Of a stretch of DNA of 64,000 bases, positions 1 through 10,049 are shown piece after piece (positions within the stretch are counted from its first letter, which is position 1; every line of letters begins with the position of its first letter). The stretch is from assembly GCA_033182465.1 (NCBI GenBank), contig CP137326.1, positions 930,001 through 994,000 of the forward strand. Reading direction: 5' to 3'. The translations under genes were made by a program, and so were the position numbers. This DNA comes from Sanghuangporus weigelae. Taxonomy: Eukaryota > Basidiomycota > Agaricomycetes > Hymenochaetales > Hymenochaetaceae. The notes under the pieces are model-generated. The model worked only from the letters and a program-made list of their open reading frames with translations. It was not told the DNA's origin and made no database searches.

Positions 1-19
1 ACAATTTTGCAACTAGCTG
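1..19. mobile_element. right end of a palindromic foldback element, cut by the window edge
   Basis: The first 19 bases are identical to the last bases of the complete foldback elements at 2756-3839 and 12741-13823. They are followed by TA at 20-21, the expected target duplication. The rest of the copy lies outside the window. It is a DNA-transposon-type relic with no coding content here. Confidence 0.75.
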
Positions 20-684
20 TAACAGTCTAACTACATACCTGAGTCCAGTGATGAGTACACTTGATGTAGAGTACTCACTAATGGACTGTGCCGCTTTTAC
101 AGGGGATTATGTAAGTATCACATGATCAAGAAAGCGGACATAAGGAAGAATATAAACAGAACAATAAACTACAAAATAGTAAGAGTGTCAGGAATCACAC
201 TTCTAACAAGTTCCCTAGATGCCTAGGACTCAAGTTGGTTCCCTTCTTATCTCTCCAATCTCTGACATCGCCAACGCCTCTCTGTAGTTGAATGCCGCTG
301 CTCAAGAGAGTCTGATAGTCTACAATGCCATCACTGAAAGGATCCGTTCAAAAACTCGCATCAGGATCGATGCGATCAACAGATCCACACGATCAGCTTT
401 CCAAACGCGACCGGTAACCAAGCCAGCTATCACGGGCCCAAGCGATCGAGCGGCCTAGGCAACAGTAACCCGTTACCACCCGGGCGCTGGAGGCACCGAA
501 GCAGATATGTAATCCCGCTAATAGCTAACACCGCCGACTGCCTATTACCGCGGTCTACCACTCTAACGCCGCCGACCAAGCAACCAGAGCGACCTCGATC
601 AAAAGAAGCGATCAAACTTCTTAGAAGTCCAGAAGCACAACTACTAAAGCCTAAACGCTAAAAGGCTAAAGGCTAATAAGGTTT

Positions 685-1326
685 ATGGAGACCTCACTGG
701 CATTTCAGCACTGTCAAGTCTGTGCACGAGTTTACATGGTCCTTTATGAAGTATACTACATAGTATGCACGGCAACAGTTGGCACGCGTGACTGTCACAT
801 TGAAACCGAGCGACACCTTCAAGATACAATGCATTCCAATCCACCAAACCCAGTAGTACCCAAGAAACGAGAGGAACTCACGATCACAACTCGAACCCCT
901 CGAACTGCGAACCTGATAACTTGGAGAATGATTGGATGGTATAGACCGGAGTTGCACACACCATGTCCAGCATCTACGATACAGGCAAACCTTTATTTAC
1001 CTAGAGATGCAAACCTGGAGACCAAGCAATTACAACTCCTTATACAACGAAGGATATGGCATTACATTCGAGACATACGATATGAAGGCAAAGCATGGCT
1101 AGTCACCAGAACCCAGCAGAACCCGCCAGCAGAACTTATGCAGTTCATGATATGCCTTGGACCATACTCTACACCAACCCGACACCTTAACACTGACGTG
1201 CGAGTTATGCTTACCCTCACTGGACCTCGAGATGAATTCCGAAGAATCACATACCGAGCAGCCTACATCGCTCCAAGGGCAAAGATGCCACTCAATGACG
1301 GCAATGACATCGTTATGGAGTACTGA
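685..1326 (+). other. 213-codon open reading frame, no recognised product
   Basis: An ATG-initiated frame of 213 codons lies in the repeat island. I do not recognise any domain. The composition is unremarkable, with scattered Cys, Tyr and Arg and no signal peptide or membrane segment. The overlapping antisense frames are as open as this one in parts. It could be an exon of an undescribed gene, a piece of a decayed element, or chance. Its position among repeats favours the last two. Confidence 0.2.
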
Positions 1327-2258
1327 CAGTGGAGCATTCTACATCGGAACACCACCTTTATCGTCTCAGTCAGCAACTCCAAAGAATTCTGTCATAGTGG
1401 AGACGACCTTACAAAGATTGGAGCAAAGTGGAGCGAAGCGCAGCAGGATGACAAAGGAACAGATGTAATGGTGGAGAAAAGTGGAGTAAAGTGGAGACAG
1501 GATGAGTAAGAAATAGGATGGAAAATGGAATATCTGGGAGCATAAATAGTTGTAGGATTAGGCCCTCATTTCCCCATCTTTCGATCCTCTTAACACACTG
1601 GTGTAAAGCCTGGAACATGACTAATCACTGTATTATCTTAACACACAGTGTAAAGTCCTAACCAGACTATTACTACGTGCTTTATACTATCATGCCTCTT
1701 GGAAATCCCAATCTGCTTTACTATCACCTCGTATCTGAAAGCATCCATTATTCAGACCGCGACTAAGAAGGCTAGTAAGGGACCGCGTGGTACAGCCAGA
1801 CGTGGGTAGATAAGATCACCTCTGCACAACACACCGCTGCTTAGGCAAAAGGATCGAACCAGTGTAACCCCGGGCCTACTCCCTAACAATCACTCTTCTA
1901 GAAATCACTGACGCTGAGACCTTTCAAGTGATCGCTAACCGAGTTCTCTTTGTGGTGATCGGCAACACCGTCATCCTTTGCAACCGTTGGTGCCTCTTTT
2001 CCCTGCATTATCAGTGGCACCCTCTTTTATGCCAACTGTGTTCTAGTCATTACAATTGAGCTCCCTCCTACAACAAAGTGCATATCCCGACTGGCGGCAG
2101 TGCTTTTGGGTCAAATCATTTGCTATGGCATCAAGCTGCCCAGGCGTTTCAGATACAAGTTGGTACCCTTCTTACCTCTCCAATCTTTGACATTGCCGAC
2201 GCCTCTCTATGGTCGAACGCCGCTGCCTTCACCACTACTCAAGAGTCTGATAGTCTAT

Positions 2259-2415
2259 AGCACTAAATAATGACAAACACCTCTGCCATGTGCTTGCAAG
2301 TCTAAGGTTCTGAACAGTAATGAGGTAATAGTAGTTAACACCTTAGCTTTATTACCGACTGCCTAATTTGTACAGTAGTAACAAAAACTAACACTATACT
2401 TAGACTTAAGACACT
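2259..2415 (+). repeat. 157-bp direct repeat, left copy
   Basis: This block matches 12470-12623 almost base for base, starting near 'cactaaataatgacaaacac' and running to 'gacttaagacacta'. In the right-hand copy the match stops exactly at a TA where a foldback element begins. Here the sequence carries on uninterrupted, so this copy preserves the empty site at about 2413-2414. Possibly part of an old LTR; the family is not identified. Confidence 0.7.
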
Positions 2416-2755
2416 AAGTAACAAACTAGAGAGAGATAGTGGTGGTTAAAGGTCAAGTTGCTCTCCCTCTTGGCGCACTCGCTCGCTCACCTTATATAGA
2501 CTGAGCTTACTAAGTATTATTAAGTATTACAAAGCAAGGTCAAGAAAATAAACTAAGAATAGAACTCAAATGCACTTGCTTATATAAGAAAATTAAGTTT
2601 GACCTTCTTAATATAGAATCTGGTTTCCATCTCAGCTTCTTGTTCTACAAGTCCAAAGCTTATATCTCTTTATAGTATTCTAACAAAGCTCAGACTGTCG
2701 CCTGATTTGATCATGACATATGCCTAAGTATTGACTCATTGTAACGTAATTGTTA

Positions 2756-3839
2756 TAGCTAGTTGCAAAATTGTTGGCAATCACATGATTTCACCACTTT
2801 TCTCACTATGAGAGCCTTAAAATACAGATAAAATCATATCTCACCCAAATCTCAACGGTTTTACATCATTTAAGTTGCTAAATTCATCTCTTTGAAAGTA
2901 CTTTCATTTGAAAACAAAAATCGAGAAAATTGAGCAAAACTAGATACTAAAGTGGCGAAAATATTGTTTTTTGCCTCTTCTTTGCATATGCATTTTTTTC
3001 TGTGATCCCTGCTTGTCCAGCACCTCCCTAAAGCTGTCCTAATTGATAATATGATTATATTATGAATTTACAGACTGAATTTGAGTTGAATTGTGTACCA
3101 GAATGTGCTGCTTTGAGGCATGCCTGAATCACTCAAAACTCATCATTTCCCCCTAGCCTCCCAGGCTCCAGGAAAAATTCTTACAGGCCAGATTCATGCA
3201 TGTAAATTCATTTTAGATATAATAGACTAGGTTTATGTGCTAGCTAGGTCCTCAGCATCTACTGATGAGCTGGGCTGAACAAGTGTTTCTAGTTGTATAT
3301 ACTATTCTAGACAGCATCTCCCCAGCTTACCAGTAGATGCTGAGGCCCTAGCTAGTGCACAAACCTAGTCTATTACACCTAAAATGAATTTACATGCATG
3401 AATCTGGCCTCTAAGAATTTTTCCTGGAGCCTGGGAGGCTAGAGGGAAATGATGAGTTTTGAGTAATTTAGGCATGCCTCAAAGCAGCACATTCTGGTAT
3501 ACAATTCAACTCAAACTCAGTCTGTAAATTCATTTTATAATTATATTATCATTCTGAATAGCTTTGGGAAGGTGCTGGACCAGCAGGGAGTACAGAAAAA
3601 AATGCATATGCATGTAAGAGGTAAACAATAATATTTTTGCCATTTTGGGGTCATTTTTTGCTTTATTTTCTCAATTGTTTTTTTTAAATGAAATCCCTTT
3701 CGAAAAGATGAATTTAGCAACTTAGATAATGTGAAACTATTGAGATTTGGGTGAAATATGATTTTATCTGTGTTTTGAGGCTCTCATGGTAAGAAAAGTG
3801 GTGAAATCACGTAATTGCCAACAATTTTGCAACTAGCCG
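2756..3839. mobile_element. 1,084-bp palindromic foldback element (TA target site)
   Basis: The whole element is one long inverted repeat. The left arm from 2756 reads as the reverse complement of the right arm ending at 3839, with roughly 90% match over about 500 bp and only a few tens of bases of loop around 3290-3320. It is flanked by TA at 2754-2755 and 3840-3841, the duplication typical of the Tc1/mariner superfamily. It has no coding capacity. A second full copy is at 12741-13823. It looks like a non-autonomous foldback/MITE-like DNA transposon. A transcript would fold into a very long hairpin. Confidence 0.85.
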
Positions 3840-3841
3840 TA

Positions 3842-4690
3842 ATTTGCCGCTTGACCAGAAGGGCTGCTGCCTCCTCTCTTTTGAAAGCGGGTTCAGCCTT
3901 TTTTGAACTGGACACCTTTAGGCCAACCTCCAGATAGTTAAGAAAATGAAATTACTTCGGGCATCAGTTCAAGCAGCCTGGTGACATCTGTCAGACTGCT
4001 GCCACTCCGCAGCACTAATGGGCCAAACCTTCCTCGATGGTCTCTCTCCGCATGCCTGGCGTTGCTGCTACACATCTCGGCATGACCCCTCCAATCCACC
4101 CTCAGATCGTAGATGAGATATCTGAACCCTCTAGACTTCCCAAACCGAGTATGCTTAGCCAGTCGCATCTTTTAATATGCAGGTGCCTAGAATACTGCGG
4201 TAGAAGTATATCGGACCATATCGCTGGTGGAATATATGTCGGCTCTTGTTGATTGGCTTATCTGATATCGGTTAGAGGTCTTGCAAGGTCCCTGGTACTG
4301 CTTTACATGTTCATACTATGTCGCTTCATGTGCCAAGTCCAGTATCGGACATGGTGGCTATTTGCATATTCTCCATTTTAGTATTATTACTTCTCTTGAC
4401 ATTTTATATTCATGTGGTGTGACCACTTAGCGATCCGAGTGTGCCTAATGACATAGTGCACCGCACCAATCATCGTCAGCTCAATCGGCACAGGTGTGTG
4501 CCTTGACAGCGTCGTGGTGCACCCTGATCTTTGGATCCATCTCAGTTGCACGCCTGTGACACGCCATTACCGTCGCCGCCTTTATTGTGCACTTTGCCAG
4601 TATTTTCCAGTATATATAGACCTTATGTATGTAGAGTTCAGCAGAGTAGTCCAGAATAGATCCTCAGTGCACTCCTCTCTTACCTGTTAG
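3842..4690 (+). repeat. LTR-like host repeat, copy 1 (uninterrupted)
   Basis: This stretch aligns with three separated blocks further right (about 5990-6350, 9771-10049 and 11873-12030), which together form copy 2. A TATA-like run followed by a transcript-start-like region lies at about 4610-4640, which suggests the promoter part of a long terminal repeat of a retroelement. Two sites where copy 2 carries insertions are intact here: GTGC at 4183-4186 and GTGC at 4441-4444. CpG sites are largely replaced by TpG/CpA relative to copy 2. It is an old fossil and its family is uncertain. Confidence 0.6.
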
Positions 4691-5190
4691 CCCCTTACTC
4701 TCCATTGTCTCTGCCGAAGACCCCATGTCGACGCGAGCCTCCATCCCCGTTTGAGTAATAACAGGGGCACATGCTCACTCTGCCACTCTGTAAGTGATTG
4801 GTGGACCTACTCTCTATTTTAGGAATTGCCAACACTATTGTCCTTCTGGTAATTGGTGACGCTATCGCTCTCTTGGTGGTCACTGCTGCTCGAATAAATC
4901 AATAGTGCTGTCACTCTTCTGGAAATCGACAACACTGAGACCTTTTAAGCAATCACCAACCGAGTCCTCTTTGCAGTGAACAGCAACACTGTTATCCTCT
5001 TTGCGACCATTGGCGCCTCTTTCCCCTATGTCACTAGCGGCATCCCCTCTTACACTGATTGCGTTCTAGTCATTACAATTGAGCTCTCCCCTGTGACAAA
5101 GCACGCATCCCAATCAACAGCAGTGCTTCCAGGTCAAATCGCTCCCCGTGGCATCAAGTTGCCCAGGCGCCTTGGGCACAAGTTGGTACC
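4691..5190 (+). repeat. old retroelement-like interior fragment
   Basis: This sequence follows the LTR-like block. Its second half (4907-5190) is repeated at about 1885-2176. Short open stretches look like eroded coding sequence, but I cannot assign them to a known gag or pol domain. It is a broken fossil. Its right end at 5190 abuts a different repeat. Confidence 0.35.
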
Positions 5191-5595
5191 TGTTAGGACC
5201 AGTATTTTCAGACGAGGTGGTCAGTCTGATGGTACCAGAACAAGTCCCTACTTCCTCCTTCTGACAATAGTAATTAGAGATTAGAGCGAAGGTTAGAGAT
5301 GTACTATCAAGAAGCAAGCTATAGGCTTGAGCTTAACTCAATAGTAGAGTAGAGGTTTCAATCAAAGGGGTACAGTTTTGATTGAAGATACAAAATAATT
5401 TTGCTGAGAGACAATGCCCCGCTTGGCTGGCACCCTAAATAGACTTCTGTTTAGCTTACTTAACTACACTATAACTACCGACTACAGCCTTGCTATTGGT
5501 TAAGACAATATGTTTCATCCGACACCAACATTCTGCTCTGGTGTCAACACCCAGAATTTCCTCTGGTGTTAGCACATCATATTTCTACCATAACA
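5191..5595 (+). repeat. possible solo LTR (copia-like), about 405 bp
   Basis: The block begins TGTTAGGACC and ends near ACCATAACA, giving the TG...CA ends and short inverted termini typical of long terminal repeats. At 5190/5191 it breaks a sequence that continues uninterrupted in the related repeat near 2176, which supports insertion there. No matching target duplication was found on the right, so the right boundary is uncertain. No gag or pol sequence adjoins it. Confidence 0.3.
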
Positions 5596-5989
5596 GGGAG
5601 GCTTGTTTGAGTCCTATCACCCCGATGCTTCGAGAAGCTTCTTCCGTACTTCCTTTAATCTGCATCTTATCACATGTTAATCCTGCATTATCTCTACCCC
5701 ATGATCCTTCTCCGTTTCCAGGCTGGGTACCACCTAATAGTTGCCAAGCTATCGCTTCTCCGGTGCTCCGTTCCTAGGCCGAGCTTCTGCCATTAATCCT
5801 CGATCATCGGGGAGATCATGATATCTGGGTTCGTGATCAGCAACGCCTGCCAATCCTCGTTAGTCGCTCTTGGCGGTGTAGTGCGCCGCACTTGCCTATA
5901 CCGGTACATTGGTACAGGCCCCTCAGTACCCTGTACAGTATACCATCGTGCGGCGACCGCTACACCTCCGCTGCTCCTTATGACTATCC
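5596..5989. other. no gene seen; unassigned repeat-island sequence
   Basis: There are no recognisable genes or terminal repeats. The part from about 5810 may belong to the left side of the host repeat copy 2, but it has no clear counterpart in copy 1, where a foldback element sits at the equivalent border. Confidence 0.3.
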
Positions 5990-6350
5990 GACCACTGCTC
6001 CTTGATTTGCTGCTCGACCAATAGGGCCGCCGACTCCCCTCATTCAAAAGCGGGTTCAGTCTCTCTCGAACCAGACACCCTTAGGCAAGTCTCCAGATAG
6101 TCAAGAAAAATGAAGTTACTCCAGGCATCAGTTCAAGCAGACTGGTGACATCTGTCGGACCACCGCTGCTCCGCGGTGCCGATGTACCGTCACGTCTTCA
6201 GTTGCCTCTTTCCGCGTGCCTGGTGTCGCCGCTTTACATCTCTGGGCGGCCTCCCCAACCCATCTTGGCATCATAGACGAGGTACCTGAACCCTCCAGAC
6301 TTTCCAAACCAAGTACGCTTGGCCAGCCGCATCTTCCGATACGCGGGCGC
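5990..6350 (+). repeat. LTR-like host repeat, copy 2, first segment
   Basis: It aligns with 3842-4186 of copy 1 through the shared 'agcgggttcag', 'ggcatcagttcaagcag' and 'ggtgacatctgtc' blocks. It ends with GCGC at 6347-6350, the target duplication of the element inserted at 6351. CpG dinucleotides are much better kept than in copy 1. Confidence 0.6.
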
Positions 6351-7886
6351 TGTAGCGCACTGGCCCCTCCTGTGCCAGTACACTTATACTATGGCTCCCC
6401 CTATACTGCAGATACCATATCCCAGCGCCGCCGACACCTCAGAGTGTGAGGGCATACTCCTACTGCACTCGAGACACCATTTGAGCACGTTTCCACTGAT
6501 TCCAGTACACGTACTGTACTGCGGCGCCCTCCTATGACCCAGATCAATCCGCCGATGGCTCCCTGACACTCAGACAGGTCTGCCGACAGCTCCTACCCAG
6601 CACTAGGGACTATAGGACACATCCCCCAGTGACTACATGCCGCCGATCTTATGATTTATCATACGTACAGCCTTGCGGCGACTCTGGACGCCTCCGAGTC
6701 GGCCCCCCATGGCGCCGATCGATGCGGCGGACACTCAGACATCCTCAGATACCTTCGCCGACGCCTCCTACAGCTTATCAAGCAGTCCCCCATTGTCTAG
6801 GGAGCTATATATTGTCATATGTGCTTACATGCCTCATTACGACATATCTGCCACCAGTCCGGCAGTCCCCACAGCACTGCCGCTCCGGCCACTCATATTA
6901 GTCACTAGGGATCGCCCACACTCTGTATTGAGTGCCGCCGATGCATTGGACACCTCAGGGACATCGGCTGATGCGCCCTTTGTCTCATATACGCGATATC
7001 AGCCTCCGATTATCGGTTCCGATGTTTCCCGACTTCCCCCTGACGCGGCGGCCCCCATTAGACCATGTATGGAAGGTAGGCATGTGGTACATCGGTGTGC
7101 CAAGCCACCGACTCGCGCTGTAGCGCACTGGCTCCTCCTGTGCCAGTACACTCATACTATGGCTCCCTCTTACTGCAGATACCATATCCCAGCACTGCCG
7201 ACACCTGAGAGTGTGAGGGCACACTCCTATTGCACTCGGGACATCATTTGAGCACGTATCCATTGATTCCAGCACACGTACTGTACTGCGGCGCCCTCCT
7301 ATGACCCAAATCGATCCGCCGATGGCTCCCCGACACTCAGAAAGGTCCGCCGACAGCTCCTACCCAGCACCAGGCACTATAGGACAGACCCTCCAATGAT
7401 TACATGCCGCCGATCTTACGATTTACTATACGTACAGCCTTGCGGCGACTCTGGACACCTCTGAGTCGGCCCCCCATGGCGCCGATCGATGCGGCGGACA
7501 CTCAGACATCCTCAGGTACCTTCGCCGACACCTCCTACAGCTTATCAAGCAGTCCCCCATTGTCTAGGGAGCTATATATTGTCATATGTGCTTACATGCC
7601 TCATTACGACATGTCTGCCACCAGTCCGGCAGTCCCCCACAGCACTGCCGCTCTGGCCACTCATATTAGTCACTAGGGATCGCCCACACTCTGTATTGAG
7701 TGCCACCGATGCATCGGACACCTCAGGGACATCGGCTGATGCGCCCTTTGTCTCATATACGCGATATCAGCCTCCGATCATCGGTTCCGATGTTTCCCGA
7801 CTTCCCCCTGACGCGGCGGCCCCCATTAGACCATGTATGGAAGGTAGGCATGTGGTACATCGGCGTGCCAAGCCACTGACTCGCGC
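6351..7886 (+). repeat. 768-bp tandem duplication (A1-A2)
   Basis: The two units start at 6351 and 7119 with 'tgtagcgcactgg'. Landmarks such as 'catgtggtacatcgg' recur exactly 768 bases apart (7081 and 7849). The two units differ at only a few positions, much less than either differs from the inverted copy at 11100-11868, so the duplication is the younger event. Confidence 0.85.
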
Positions 7887-9766
7887 CGCCAAGCCCAACT
7901 CCGCTGGCGCCGTATTATTGCAGATACTCGATATTCCATGCTATTGGACGCCCCCCTCACGTTGCCGCTCTCAGATTTCACCTGGGCGCTCCGGCAGCGG
8001 CCCTTGGCGACCCAGATGACTCAGGAGATGTTGTCAGACAGTAGGATGTGTCGGCGACAGCAGTAGAGTATATATAGAGCTTATACTAGCTTGTAGACAA
8101 AAGGATAGAAAGCCTAGCAGGGATTCCAAGCCTAGCGAGGGTTCCAAGAGCATGTACCAGACCGAGCGCCAGAGTTCGAGATATCCCTCACTCTGAGTCT
8201 TCCCTCATGTACTGAGCCTCCCCCTTGACTATATACTATCCTTGACATCTCCTCTTGTTTGACTCCACATTCTACTTGCCTTCGCCGCCTCCGGTACGCC
8301 TCTGCCGCTCTGACGTTCAGTGATCCGGCGCCCCTCTATTCGACGTCGGCGACCCTTCGGCGACCCAGGCTTCTCATCAGACTCCCCTTCGGCATCCTTT
8401 CCAGCCTTTCACTCCAGTTTATCCCATATATTGATCTTATACGGTCTTTTCCTTTCATCTATCGCGTTTACGCTACTGCGGCGGATTCCTGCGGCCTCCC
8501 CCTCAGTCCGGCACCCCTCTATTCGACGTCGGCGGCCATCCAACGACCCAGGCATCCTATCAGATGACCCAGCGGCGCCTTCTCCAGCCACTCACTCCAT
8601 TTTATCCTTTATATTCATCTTATACGTTTCTTCCTGTGGCCGAGTTTATACCACGTCGGCAGCCTCTTGTGATCCCCCCTTTTGAGCGGCGGCCCTGTTA
8701 TCCTATTCCCTTTATCCAGCGGCATCCTTAGACCCATCCATTACGTCTCCGACGGTTCCTGGCACCTGCCGGGTAGTAGGTCTTTGAGAGTCTGATAGCA
8801 TCGGCATCCCATTTTTGGAGGTTCCTTCATACATTCAGCACCCTTAGTAGGACGGACATCTGTAGCACCTTCAGATACGACACCGCCGACCGACAGCACC
8901 ACCAAGCCCAACTCCGCCGGCGCCTGTATTATTGCAGATACTCGATATTCCATGCTATTGGATGCCTCCCTCACGTTGCCGCTCTCAGATTTCACCTGGG
9001 CACTCCGGCAGCGGCCCTTGGTGACCCAGATGACTCAGGAGATGTTGTCAGACAGTATGACGTGTCGGCAACAGCAGTAGAGTATATATAGAGCTTATAC
9101 TAGCTTGTAGACGACAGGATTCCAAGCCTAGCGAGGGTTCCAAGAGCATGTACCAGACCGAGCGCCAGAGTTCGAGATATCCCTCACTCTGAGTCTCCCC
9201 TCATGTACTGAGCCTCCCCCTTGACTATATACTATCCTTGACATCTCCTCTTGTTTGACTCCACATTCTACTTGCCTTCGCCGCCTCCGGTACGCCTCTG
9301 CTGCTCTGACATTCAGTGAGTGAGTAGGGCTCGGGATTTAACCCTGAGCCTCCTCCCCACACTTTATACCTGTCCGGTGCCCCTCTATTCGACGTCGGCG
9401 ACCCTTCGACGACCCAGGCATCCTATCAGATGACCCAGCGGCGCCTTCTCCAGCCACTCACTCCATTTTATCCTTTATACTCATCTTATACGCTTCATAT
9501 CTTCCTGTGGCCGAGTTTATACCACGTCGGCAGCCTCCTGTGATCCCCCCTTTTGAGTGGCGGCCCTGTTATCTTATTCCCTTTATCCAGCGGCATCCCT
9601 AGACCCATCCATTACGTCTCCGATGGTTCCTGGCACCTGCCGGGTAGTAGGTCTTTGAGAGTCTGATAGCATCGGCATCCCATTTCTGGAGGTTTCTTCA
9701 TACATTCAGCACCCTTAGTAGGACGGACATCTGTAGCACCTTCAGATACGACACTGCCGACCTACA
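7887..9766 (+). repeat. about 0.9-1.0-kb tandem duplication (B1-B2)
   Basis: 'ccaagcccaactccgc' starts both units, near 7888 and 8903. Both run through the same TATA-like motif and the same 3' end ('ggacggacatctgtagcacc'). B1 has an extra internal repeat of about 180 bp built on 'cccctctattcgacgtcggc' (8332 and 8513). B2 has a single copy of that motif plus about 60 different bases before it. Confidence 0.75.
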
Positions 9767-9770
9767 GCGC

Positions 9771-10045
9771 TTGGGACATTGCGGCGGATGTATCCGCTAC
9801 AGTGGCGGAAGTATATTAAACTGTACAGCCAATCGAATGTTCATCGGCTCCCGTCAATTGGTTTATCCGACGTCAGCTGGAGGTTTTACAAGGTCCAAGG
9901 TACCACGTTTCATGTTCATACTATGCCACTTTGCACGCCGAGTCTGTTGTCGGACGCGGCGGCTACTAGCGTATTTCTCACTTTAGTATTATTGCCTTCC
10001 CTGATGTTTCATATTCATGTGGTGCAACCACTTAGCAATCCAAGT
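9771..10045 (+). repeat. LTR-like host repeat, copy 2, middle segment
   Basis: It aligns with 4187-4440 of copy 1, for example 'catgttcatactatg', 'ttagtattatt' and 'atattcatgtggtg'. It lies between two insertions of the same family. GCGC (9767-9770) to its left and GTGC (10046-10049) to its right are the two target duplications. Confidence 0.65.
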
Positions 10046-10049
10046 GTGC

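Larger units (their letters stand above)
22..2753. repeat. gene-free repeat-rich stretch with fragments shared elsewhere in the window
   Basis: No recognisable gene. Three sub-blocks recur in the window. About 226-320 resembles 2150-2260. About 1885-2176 resembles 4907-5190 (interior-type sequence of an old retroelement-like repeat). 2259-2415 is nearly identical to 12470-12623. The stretch 2414-2750 has TATA-like and tRNA-poor AT-rich sequence and may be LTR-derived, but no terminal repeats could be fixed. I read all of this as an old, broken element graveyard. A 213-codon open frame inside it is listed separately. Confidence 0.5.
6351..9766 (+). mobile_element. 3.4-kb composite insertion of a TGTAG...CTACA element, with internal tandem duplications
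   Basis: It begins TGTAGCGCAC and ends CTACA, and is bracketed by GCGC at 6347-6350 and 9767-9770. The uninterrupted site is at 4183-4186 in host copy 1. Inside, a first half of about 768 bp is present twice (6351-7118 and 7119-7886) and a second half of about 0.9-1.0 kb is present twice (about 7887-8895 and 8896-9766), giving an A-A-B-B order. A single A-B unit exists inverted at 10050-11868. A TATA-like motif lies in each B half (about 8069 and 9086). Long proline/serine-rich frames here are by-products of GCC/CCG-rich composition; no protein family is recognised. It could be a very long solo LTR or a non-autonomous element. Confidence 0.7.

Noticed and set aside
6216-8685. Several long Pro/Ser/Arg-rich open frames in the composite element
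   Set aside because: They lie in GCC/CCG-rich duplicated sequence, are open in more than one frame, resemble no family, and mirror-image frames exist in the inverted copy. Composition explains them.
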